Positions 57,279 to 63,702 of a stretch of DNA of 63,702 nucleotides are shown in pieces. The DNA is from a bacterium (lineage in GTDB: Bacteria; UBA4055), in assembly GCA_029559475.1 (NCBI GenBank), contig JAKQBN010000032.1, positions 1 through 63,702 on the forward strand. The letters are read 5' to 3'. Position 1 is the stretch's first letter. Each line of letters begins with the position of its first letter. Position numbers and translations under genes: made by a program. The notes beneath the pieces were generated by a model. It was not told where the DNA came from, did not search any database, and worked only from the letters and a program-made list of their open reading frames with translations.

Positions 57279-58457
57279 ATGACTAATCAACTTTCCGCCA
57301 TATTAATTTCATCTCTGCACAATAATTCATTTATCAGGCTCATCCTTTCCTCGCCGGATGATAAAAAAGGCGAACTTAACAAAGTTACGGTAAGGATTGT
57401 CGAACTGAAAGCAAAGCATACTTTATCATTTCTTTATACTTACAAGACAAAAACGGTCACAAAGAACTTCGGGATCGAAGAAGGAGTTGTACATTCTGAG
57501 AAGCTATTCGGCGACACCTTTACTATGTGCGTAATATTCACGACAGAGGCTGATCATTCATTCAGGCGGACTAAAAAGGGTAATTTACTCTATTATAGCT
57601 CAAAAGCTAAACACACCGCCGGCGAATTCTCTCTTGAACATAATCTGAAAAAGAAAAGAATGATCTCCGCTGAAAACAGCGCCTGGCTCGAAATGCTCGG
57701 AGTTACTGTCAGAGGTAAAGTAACGGAAGGCATGAGCGGCAAATTCAGACAGATAAACAGGTTCATTGAAACTATAGATGATCTTATAAACTCATCATCT
57801 CTAAAGGATAAGAAAGAAATTGCCGTTTACGATATGGGTTCAGGCAAAGGGTATCTGACTTTCGCGGTCTATGATTTTCTGACGAACGGGATGAAGATCA
57901 AATCGGACGTCACCGGGATCGAGCAGAGAGACGATCTTATAGCTAAGTGTAATAATACTGCAAAAGAGTGCGGTTTTACCGGTCTGAAATTCTCGCAGGG
58001 CCAAATAGCTGACAGTAATTTTACTCACTGCGACATTCTAATCGCCCTTCATGCCTGCGATACTGCTACAGACGACGCGATTTTTAAAGGCATAACTTCA
58101 CAGGCTGATATCATCATAGTATCTCCGTGCTGTCATAAACAGATAAGAAAACAGCTTGATATAAATAACGCGCTCAAAGAAATAACTAGACACGGAATAC
58201 TTGAAGAAAGACTGGCTGAAATGACGACTGATGCTCTGCGCGCATTGATACTTGAAGAGCACGGTTATGATACAAAAGTGTTCGAGTTCATAACGGACGA
58301 ACACACTCATAAGAATATAATGATCACGGCTGTAAAAAGTAAAGAAATACCTGATGCTGCACGTATAAATGAAAGAATACACAATCTGAAAGGTATTCTG
58401 GGCATAAAAAAAATCTATCTCGAAGAGCTTTCTAAGAAGAATCCGAAACTGTTATAA
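57279..58457 (+). CDS. SAM-dependent methyltransferase (Methyltransf_32/RRNAD1-like)
   Basis: The 392-aa protein has a N-terminal domain of about 180 residues and a class I methyltransferase domain with motif I YDMGSGKGYLTFAVYDFL (about 187-204), an acidic motif in TGIEQRDDL, LIALHACDTATDDAI near 255 and VSPCCHKQ near 280. The combination of HACD and PCCH is typical of the family that includes eukaryotic METTL25 and RRNAD1. The substrate is unknown; RNA or a cofactor is plausible. It is divergent from tamB and convergent with the SUMF1-domain gene. Confidence 0.82.
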   Translation: MTNQLSAILISSLHNNSFIRLILSSPDDKKGELNKVTVRIVELKAKHTLSFLYTYKTKTVTKNFGIEEGVVHSEKLFGDTFTMCVIFTTEADHSFRRTKKGNLLYYSSKAKHTAGEFSLEHNLKKKRMISAENSAWLEMLGVTVRGKVTEGMSGKFRQINRFIETIDDLINSSSLKDKKEIAVYDMGSGKGYLTFAVYDFLTNGMKIKSDVTGIEQRDDLIAKCNNTAKECGFTGLKFSQGQIADSNFTHCDILIALHACDTATDDAIFKGITSQADIIIVSPCCHKQIRKQLDINNALKEITRHGILEERLAEMTTDALRALILEEHGYDTKVFEFITDEHTHKNIMITAVKSKEIPDAARINERIHNLKGILGIKKIYLEELSKKNPKLL

Positions 58458-58458
58458 A

Positions 58459-58482
58459 AAAAATGCCGGCTTGTAGCCGGCA
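58459..58482 (-). terminator. Intrinsic terminator between convergent genes
   Basis: Arms TGCCGGC (58464-58470) and GCCGGCA (58476-58482), loop TTGTA. On the minus strand the stem is followed by a run of T's (58463 down to 58456), so it ends the SUMF1-domain gene; the plus strand lacks a T tract. Confidence 0.85.
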
Positions 58483-58494
58483 CCTGTAATTCAT

Positions 58495-59415
58495 TTATTT
58501 ATTCGCTTTGTCTTTTTCCATCCTTCTCTTAGCTATATCGTAATCAATGACGCACCGGAATCCGACTCCGCCTGATGAATTTGAAATATCTATCGCGCTC
58601 CGGCTGAATGTCCTGCACTGTTCCTGTTTTGAAAACCACGATCCGCCTCTGGGTATCCTTAATTTTCCATATCCAGCATTCGGCTTTTTGTTTCCCGGAT
58701 AGGCATCTAGAATACCGTAAACCCATTCCGCGGCATTTCCTGACAGATCATAAATACCTCTGCTGTTCGGCCTGAAGCTTTTAACAGGCGCGGGATTTCC
58801 CTGAGACATCCTTTCGCCGTATTTAGCTTTCTCAGGACTAATAGCATTTCCGGTAGCATATTCGTAATTATTACTGTCTTTCGCCGCGCATTCCCATTCC
58901 GCTTCGGTAGGAAGCCTTTTACCTGCCCATTTGGCGTATTCGAGCGCATCGTAGTAATCTACGTCTACAACAGGCTGGCTGGGATCATTGAACTTTCTGT
59001 CTTTCGAATGTGCCATACTTCCCATCGGTTTGTAGCCTGTAGCTTTTAGAAATTTCTGAAACTGAGCATTAGTAACTTCAGTTTCATCCATATAGAACGC
59101 CTGAACCCTTACTTTATGCGCAGGCTTTTCCAGATCCGACCCGCTATCGCTGCCCATTATGAATGCCTGGGCAGGAACAAGCACCATTTTTTTATTGTCT
59201 TTTGAATAATAGTATCTTTCGTCCAAAGCTCTTATCTTTTTCAGCTTCTGGGCTTTTTCGGCATCCGAACTTGTCTTATATAATGTCGTGTCCTGAGGAA
59301 CAAAATTTTTCTTCGTTGCGTCAGGGGAAATGTCATAAAGCGATTCCTCGTCTTTTGCATGCACCACGGTAGTAAATACAAGCGCGCATACAACTGCACA
59401 TATTATTCTTTTCAT
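58495..59415 (-). CDS. Exported SUMF1/FGE-like domain protein
   Basis: This 306-aa protein has a signal peptide (residues 1-20, ending VHAK), a charged linker with an LKKIRALDERYYY segment, and an SUMF1-type domain from about 75. Landmarks are MVLVPAQAFIMGSDS, YMDETEVTNAQFQKFL, KRLPTEAEWECAA, GIYDLSGNAAEWVYG, RGGSWFSKQEQCR and GVGFRC. Only the second of the two FGE cysteines is present (Cys in KQEQC), so formylglycine generation is unlikely. It sits 12 bases after a lipoprotein gene and probably acts with it in the envelope. Confidence 0.85.
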   Translation of the reverse strand: MKRIICAVVCALVFTTVVHAKDEESLYDISPDATKKNFVPQDTTLYKTSSDAEKAQKLKKIRALDERYYYSKDNKKMVLVPAQAFIMGSDSGSDLEKPAHKVRVQAFYMDETEVTNAQFQKFLKATGYKPMGSMAHSKDRKFNDPSQPVVDVDYYDALEYAKWAGKRLPTEAEWECAAKDSNNYEYATGNAISPEKAKYGERMSQGNPAPVKSFRPNSRGIYDLSGNAAEWVYGILDAYPGNKKPNAGYGKLRIPRGGSWFSKQEQCRTFSRSAIDISNSSGGVGFRCVIDYDIAKRRMEKDKANK

Positions 59416-59427
59416 CTTTTTACCTGC

Positions 59428-60006
59428 TTATCTTACTATCACTCTGAGGTTGTCAGTATTGACTTTGTATCCGCCTGATACCATAACATAATTCTGATAT
59501 AGCGTGGAAACATCAGTTATTTTTGCCATGAACCAGTTGTCAGTCCTTGCTTTTTCCTGATCTTCAGGTCTGATATACCTGTCTCCTCTGGAATAATCGA
59601 AAATGACCATAATTGCGCCCATTTTGATCTCTGAAGGCTGAGCTATTCTCGTTTTCCAGTAGTGCTGAGACCATACTTCTTTGCCATCTTTAACATCCAT
59701 GAATTTCGCTTCGTTCTTAGTTTCCGGTGTAGCCGCCTGCAGCATCTTTGCAAGTTCAACCCTGATCCATCCTGTTTCAAATTCCCTGTCAGAATAAAAC
59801 CAGTCGTCATCCTGAATGTAATGCATATCTCCCGCTCCGCCCTGATAGACTCCAGTTCCTGTCGAATTATTCGTAGCGCCGGTATTGGCGCCAATCCTGC
59901 TCATGCTGTCTGACATGTCCGCTACGTTCCTTAGAGCCTGAGTAGGTGCGCAGCCGATTAAAAAAAGCGCTATTCCCGCTATGGCTGTCATTGTGAATCT
60001 TTTCAT
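59428..60006 (-). CDS. Lipoprotein of unknown function
   Basis: The 192-aa product has a lipobox LIGC with Cys19, then a Ser/Asn/Gly-rich linker (about 35-58) and a small folded domain (WFYSDREFETGWIRVELAKML, EVWSQHYWKTRIA, GAIMVIFDYSRGDRYI, NYVMVSGGYKVNTDNLRVIV). No known family is recognised. It is the first gene of a two-gene unit with the SUMF1-domain protein. Confidence 0.65.
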   Translation of the reverse strand: MKRFTMTAIAGIALFLIGCAPTQALRNVADMSDSMSRIGANTGATNNSTGTGVYQGGAGDMHYIQDDDWFYSDREFETGWIRVELAKMLQAATPETKNEAKFMDVKDGKEVWSQHYWKTRIAQPSEIKMGAIMVIFDYSRGDRYIRPEDQEKARTDNWFMAKITDVSTLYQNYVMVSGGYKVNTDNLRVIVR

Positions 60007-60076
60007 TTTCCAACCTCATAATAATTATTTCATCGTAATGTAATTTAACTTTTTTATTCATAAAGTCAACATTGAA

Positions 60077-60105
60077 TTGCTTTTAGTTTCGTTAAATCTT
60101 ATTAT
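60077..60105 (+). promoter_or_regulatory. Promoter of the ProRS-like gene
   Basis: TTGCTT (60077-60082), 17 bases, TATTAT (60100-60105), 35 bases upstream of the ATG at 60141, which has CGGAG as RBS. Confidence 0.5.
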
Positions 60106-60140
60106 ATGCAGTATAAATAACTTTGGAACGGAGCTGTATT

Positions 60141-61730
60141 ATGCGAATGTCAAATTTGTTCTTCTTCAGTGATAAAAATTCACCTTCGGGAACTGATCTT
60201 AAAAGCGATATGCTTTTTAAAAAGGCTAATCTGACCGTAAAAGATCCTTCTAACGGTATTATTCTTATGCCGGTTCTGATAAAAAGTATTGAGAAGTTGT
60301 CAAATCATTTAAGTTCATCACTTGAGAAAACCGGATTTCAGCAGGTCGGTATACCGCCTGAAGTTATAGCTGAAGACGGCTTTTTTGCTCTCGGAAGAAA
60401 ATTCATCAGCTCCTATAAACAGCTTCCTTTAAAACTTTATCAGATCAGTTCCGGAGCGACGGATAAAGTGAGGTCAAAATTCAGCATTATACTGAGCGGA
60501 TCATTTTTGAAACTGGATGCTTGCGTATTTGATCGGGATTCTGAATCCGCCGATATTTCAATTTCAGCGCTGACAAAAAATATTTCGGACAATTTTAGCA
60601 GACTAAATCTGCCCTTCTTCACGGCTGATAATCACGAGAATAATCTTATAGTTGTCCCTTCAGAAAAAGCCGAAGACAGGTTCTTCAAATGCCCGGAATG
60701 CGGATGCTGCGCATCAGAAAACTCCGTTCTGTCAGTACCGGAACCTATACCTGTTTCAAATGTTGAAGCCGGCCTGACTGAGCTGTACACACCGGAGATA
60801 AAAACGGTAAAACAGCTCGTTGAATTCACAGGCATCCCTGAGCATCAGATGGTAAAAACCATAATCTATAAAATGATTTACGCCGAAGAAGAAAAGTTCG
60901 CCGCGGTTCTGATTCGTGGCGATCTCGACATTAACGAGATCAAGCTAAAAAAATTCATTAACTGCGAAAGTCTTGAACTTGCATCGGAGAACGATATCAG
61001 AAAACTGACAGGCGCAGAAGTGGGTTTCGCCGGACCTTTTAACCTTAACAAGAAATTTGAGATCATCGGCGATAATTCTATCCTGAAAACCGATCATTTC
61101 CTGTGCGGTCTGAATAAAACCGATTATCATAATATCAATGTCCGGTTCGGCCGCGACATTCCACTGCCGGACAAGATCGCTGATCTTCACAGAACGAAAC
61201 AAGGCGATGTCTGCGCGTCCTGCGGCATCGGCAAGCTTGATGAAATTAAAGGATTTATTACCGCAAAGATATCAAAATGCGGGCCGGATGGATCAAAATC
61301 CAGAAATATCACTTTTGACAACAGGGGCAGTCAGGATGTTGCACATACATCATTTTTAAACCTGAACATAACCTCCGTTCTGGGACTTGCCGCCGAATCC
61401 AATAATGACGCATACGGATTAACCTGGCCGGCTTTCATAGCGCCATACGATGCAGTAATAATCGCCGCGGATCAGGAATTTACAGATCAGGCTGAAAAGT
61501 GCTACACAGAGCTGTTAAATTCAGGATACGATGTATTAATAGATGACAGGGATTTTTCGCCGGGATTCAAGTTCAAAGATGCTGACCTGATCGGAATACC
61601 TTACAAGATCATTTTCGGCAAAAAAGCCGGCGCCGGTTCCGCGGAGATCAAATCGCGCATAAATTCGGACAGAAATATAATTCAATATGAAAACATCGTT
61701 GAGTTCTGTAAAAAAATACAGTTGAATTAG
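60141..61730 (+). CDS. Degenerate prolyl-tRNA synthetase homologue with YbaK-like editing domain
   Basis: The start is placed at the ATG at 60141 (CGGAG upstream; an in-frame TTG at 60123 precedes the RBS). The 529-aa protein aligns by eye with bacterial ProRS throughout: ISSYKQLPLKLYQI, a YbaK-type insertion (MVKTIIYKM, FAAVLIRGDLDINEIKLKKF, VGFAGPFNL), YGLTWPAFIAPYDAVII, and an anticodon-binding end (DVLIDDRDFSPGFKFKDADLIGIPYKIIFG). The catalytic core is damaged. Motif 2 FRDE.RPR is ATDKVRSKF, the THEE loop and about 30 residues before SSYKQLP are missing, and motif 3 GIG.R is ITSVLGL. It cannot easily be a normal synthetase; an editing or regulatory role is inferred. Confidence 0.8.
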   Translation: MRMSNLFFFSDKNSPSGTDLKSDMLFKKANLTVKDPSNGIILMPVLIKSIEKLSNHLSSSLEKTGFQQVGIPPEVIAEDGFFALGRKFISSYKQLPLKLYQISSGATDKVRSKFSIILSGSFLKLDACVFDRDSESADISISALTKNISDNFSRLNLPFFTADNHENNLIVVPSEKAEDRFFKCPECGCCASENSVLSVPEPIPVSNVEAGLTELYTPEIKTVKQLVEFTGIPEHQMVKTIIYKMIYAEEEKFAAVLIRGDLDINEIKLKKFINCESLELASENDIRKLTGAEVGFAGPFNLNKKFEIIGDNSILKTDHFLCGLNKTDYHNINVRFGRDIPLPDKIADLHRTKQGDVCASCGIGKLDEIKGFITAKISKCGPDGSKSRNITFDNRGSQDVAHTSFLNLNITSVLGLAAESNNDAYGLTWPAFIAPYDAVIIAADQEFTDQAEKCYTELLNSGYDVLIDDRDFSPGFKFKDADLIGIPYKIIFGKKAGAGSAEIKSRINSDRNIIQYENIVEFCKKIQLN

Positions 61731-61790
61731 CGCCGGTATTTATATATATTTAAAAATACAGCAAATATCAATTTAAAATAGGAGTCGAAA

Positions 61791-62771
61791 ATGACAAAAG
61801 CAGTAAGCTACAAAGAACTCGGTCTTTCCAACACAAGAGAAATGTTCGAAAGAGCAATGAAAAATCAGTATGCGGTACCGGCATACAATTTCAACAATCT
61901 CGAACAGCTCCAGGCTATCATTTACGGCTGCATAGAATCGAAATCGCCGGTAATTGTCCAAGTTTCCAAAGGAGCAAGAAGCTACGCGAACTCAACGCTT
62001 CTCAGATACATGGCTATGGGCGCTGCCGAAATGGCTAGAGAAATGGGATCGAACATACCGATCTGCCTCCACCTTGACCACGGCGATTCATTCGAACTCT
62101 GCAAATCCTGTATTGACAACGGCTTCTCCTCGGTAATGATCGACGGTTCTCATCTCCCTTATGATGAAAACGTAGCGCTGACAAAACAGGTAGTCGAATA
62201 TGCACACGCGAGAGACGTATCGGTTGAAGGCGAGCTCGGAGTACTTGCCGGAATAGAAGATGAAGTGTCATCTGCGGTCTCGCACTACACTCATCCCGAG
62301 CAGGTGGAGGATTTCGTTAAAAAAACAGGCGTTGACAGCCTTGCTATTTCAATAGGCACATCTCACGGAGCTTATAAATTCAAAGTAAAACCCGGCGAAT
62401 CCGTACCTCCGCTCCGCTTTGATATCCTTGAAGAATGCGAAAAAAGAATACCCGGCTTCCCCATCGTACTTCACGGTTCATCATCCGTACTTCCAAAGTA
62501 CGTCGACATGATAAATCAGTACGGCGGAAAAATGGAAAGCGCCGTAGGTGTTCCCGAAGAACAGCTAAGAAAAGCGGCGAGATCGGCGGTATGCAAGATC
62601 AACATCGACACTGACGGCAGAATGGTCGTAACAGCTATCGTAAGAAAAGTCTTCACTGAAAATCCTTCAGAGTTTGACCCCAGAAAATATCTCGGACCAG
62701 CCAGAGACGAACTCAAGAAAATGATCATGGACAAGAACCGCAACGTACTCGGGTCGGCTGACAGATACTAG
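61791..62771 (+). CDS. fba: Class II fructose-bisphosphate aldolase
   Basis: The 326-aa zinc enzyme of glycolysis/gluconeogenesis cleaves fructose-1,6-bisphosphate. Metal and phosphate sites are visible: PAYNFNNLEQ, HLDHGDSFE (catalytic Asp and zinc His), EGELGVLAG (zinc Glu), ISIGTSHGAYKF and VLHGSSSV, plus KINIDTD. RBS AGGAG lies seven bases upstream. The recombinase gene begins 12 bases after the stop. Confidence 0.95.
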   Translation: MTKAVSYKELGLSNTREMFERAMKNQYAVPAYNFNNLEQLQAIIYGCIESKSPVIVQVSKGARSYANSTLLRYMAMGAAEMAREMGSNIPICLHLDHGDSFELCKSCIDNGFSSVMIDGSHLPYDENVALTKQVVEYAHARDVSVEGELGVLAGIEDEVSSAVSHYTHPEQVEDFVKKTGVDSLAISIGTSHGAYKFKVKPGESVPPLRFDILEECEKRIPGFPIVLHGSSSVLPKYVDMINQYGGKMESAVGVPEEQLRKAARSAVCKINIDTDGRMVVTAIVRKVFTENPSEFDPRKYLGPARDELKKMIMDKNRNVLGSADRY

Positions 62772-62783
62772 GGAATCATTATC

Positions 62784-63617
62784 TTGAAAGAATTATCAGA
62801 ATACAACCGCTTATTGAGGCTCAAGAACTACAGCCTTAATACTATAAATTCATACAACCACTTCTTCGAGAAATTCCTCGCTCATTTTCATGGAAAAGAT
62901 GTTGATTCTCTGACAAAAGAGCAGATCACGGACTTTTTGTATCAGGAATGTCTGAAAGGTATGTCCTACGGATATCAGAACCAGTTGATCAATGCCATCA
63001 AATTCTATTATGAAAAAGTTCTGGGAAGAAAAAGGGATTTCTACAATATACCGAGAGCTAAAAAACCTCAAAAGCTCCCCGTGGTTTTCAGTGAAGAGGA
63101 AATAACAATTTTATTGAATCAGGTTAAAAATCTCAAGCATAAATGCATACTGTTCCTTATCTATTCGGCAGGTTTAAGAATAAGCGAATCAGTAAATATG
63201 AAGGTCGCGGACATCGACTCAACGCGAAACCTTGTCATAATCAGGGGTGGAAAAGGTAAAAAGGACAGAACCTCTCTATTATCCCATAAATTGCTGATCA
63301 TGCTCAGAGAATACTATAAAGAGTACAGACCGAAAGAATTTCTCTTTGAAGGCGAAACCGGCGGACAATATTCAGTCAAAAGTATTCAGAATATATTCAA
63401 TAAGGCACTCGCTTCATCAGGGATCAAAAAAGAGGCGACGGTACACTCTCTACGGCACAGTTTCGCGACACATCTTCTTGAGAGAGGAACGGATTTAAGA
63501 TATATCCAGGAACTTTTAGGGCACAACAGCTCCAAAACGACCGAGATATATACTCACATAACAAAAAAGGGAATGGATAAAATTGCCAGTCCGCTCGACA
63601 ACCTCGATATACAGTAA
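62784..63617 (+). CDS. Tyrosine recombinase (XerC/D-like, integron-integrase-related)
   Basis: The 277-aa protein starts at TTG (AGGGAA upstream). It has an N-terminal SAM-like core-binding domain (1-85) and a catalytic domain with Arg132 (AGLRISE), Lys about 157 (GGKGKKDR), His221 and Arg224 (HSLRHSFATH), His247 (LLGHNSS) and Tyr256 (TTEIYTH). The ending KKGMDKIASPLD resembles IntI and Bacteroidota Xer-like enzymes. The extra insertion typical of integron IntI (before the HxxR box) is absent. It is followed immediately by two related palindromes at the window edge. Confidence 0.9.
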   Translation: MKELSEYNRLLRLKNYSLNTINSYNHFFEKFLAHFHGKDVDSLTKEQITDFLYQECLKGMSYGYQNQLINAIKFYYEKVLGRKRDFYNIPRAKKPQKLPVVFSEEEITILLNQVKNLKHKCILFLIYSAGLRISESVNMKVADIDSTRNLVIIRGGKGKKDRTSLLSHKLLIMLREYYKEYRPKEFLFEGETGGQYSVKSIQNIFNKALASSGIKKEATVHSLRHSFATHLLERGTDLRYIQELLGHNSSKTTEIYTHITKKGMDKIASPLDNLDIQ

Positions 63618-63622
63618 AAAAA

Positions 63623-63642
63623 TACGCCACAGAGGCGTTTAT
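63623..63642 (+). terminator. Hairpin after the recombinase gene
   Basis: ACGCC (63624-63628), loop ACAGA, GGCGT (63634-63638), then TTTATT. It can act as a weak terminator, but it shares TACGCCAC and GGCGT with the larger palindrome 49 bases downstream, so it may be part of a repeat. Confidence 0.45.
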
Positions 63643-63656
63643 TCTCCAAATCCGTG

Positions 63657-63702
63657 CTACAACGTTGCGGATATACGCCACTATGGCGTATTTCCGCACG
63701 TT
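63657..63702 (+). repeat. attC-like palindrome, cut by window edge
   Basis: Nested arms: AACG (63661-63664)/CGTT (63699-63702); TGCGGA (63666-63671)/TCCGCA (63693-63698); ATACGCCA (63673-63680)/TGGCGTAT (63684-63691), loop CTA. There is one T-T mismatch and one unpaired T at 63665. AAC at the left and GTT at the right, with an extrahelical base, resemble the R boxes of an integron attC or a recombinase site. The palindrome runs into the edge, so its outer part is unseen. Confidence 0.45.

Noticed and set aside
62784-63617. Canonical IntI integron integrase
   Set aside because: The insertion that marks IntI before the HxxR box is absent; Xer-like Bacteroidota enzymes share the SPLD ending, so only an integron-related call is justified.
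1-63702. CRISPR array, tRNA, rRNA or reverse transcriptase
   Set aside because: No regularly spaced short repeats, no recognisable tRNA cloverleaf and no YxDD-type RT frame were seen on either strand; weak tRNA-like features could still be missed by eye.

Overview
The window reads as chromosome of a Gram-negative, didermic bacterium of the FCB (Fibrobacterota-Chlorobiota-Bacteroidota) type. Cloacimonadota or Delongbacteria-like lineages are my guess; no rRNA is present to test it. The grounds are a secreted protease with a type A (Por/T9SS-like) C-terminal sorting domain, two PorV/PorQ-like barrels, a FlgD/Ig-type C-terminal tail, many lipoproteins, an Mla/MCE lipid transport operon and an Omp85-TamB pair. 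Genes are densely packed with frequent TTG starts, and no gap exceeds about 300 bases. I see no rRNA, tRNA or CRISPR.

1-4.4 kb (minus strand) is an accessory patch. It holds two proteins with C-terminal FGE/SUMF1-like domains, two hsdS remnants (a 139-aa C-terminal fragment and a roughly 16-codon tail), and three copies of a paralogous membrane module. Two of those copies sit in overlapping frames joined at a T TTA AAA heptamer. 4.5-7.1 kb encodes a secreted protein with a long 27-residue G(N/D)DxY solenoid. 7.2-12.4 kb is an operon of coaE, an HlyD-like adaptor and two ABC exporter half-transporters. 12.5-21.7 kb carries large secreted proteins, including a papain-like protease with a sorting tail and a C39-like protein. 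21.8-24.7 kb has htpG and a DUF523-DUF1722 protein.

24.7-29.2 kb is a minus-strand envelope operon (lipoprotein, BNR/FlgD-tail protein, two PorV-like barrels) behind a TTGACA promoter. 29.4-34.4 kb is a complete Mla-type operon (MlaD, PqiC-like lipoprotein, an unrecognised outer-membrane barrel, STAS-MlaE, MlaF). 34.5-41.8 kb has grpE-dnaJ, a ComEA-like protein, two membrane proteins of which one is PilM/GspL-like, rsmD and an HDOD-GGDEF diguanylate cyclase. 41.9-45.1 kb is trkA-trkH plus a DUF6122 protein. 45.2-51 kb holds an acyltransferase, two glycosyltransferases, tpx, an MBL-fold protein and a 2-hydroxyacid dehydrogenase.

51-57.1 kb is tamB followed by an Omp85 protein with six POTRA-like repeats; tamB appears to start at ATT. 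57.3-63.7 kb carries a methyltransferase, a SUMF1-domain protein with a lipoprotein, a prolyl-tRNA synthetase homologue that has lost its catalytic motifs, class II aldolase, and a tyrosine recombinase followed at the very edge by two related hairpins, the second attC-like.

Four promoters share TTGA(A/C/T)(A/T)-N16-17-TATATTTA, which may be the housekeeping consensus of this organism. The observations most worth following are the degenerate ProRS, the edge recombinase with palindromes, the FGE/hsdS/membrane-module patch with its possible frameshift, the barrel inside the Mla operon, and the 27-residue solenoid.
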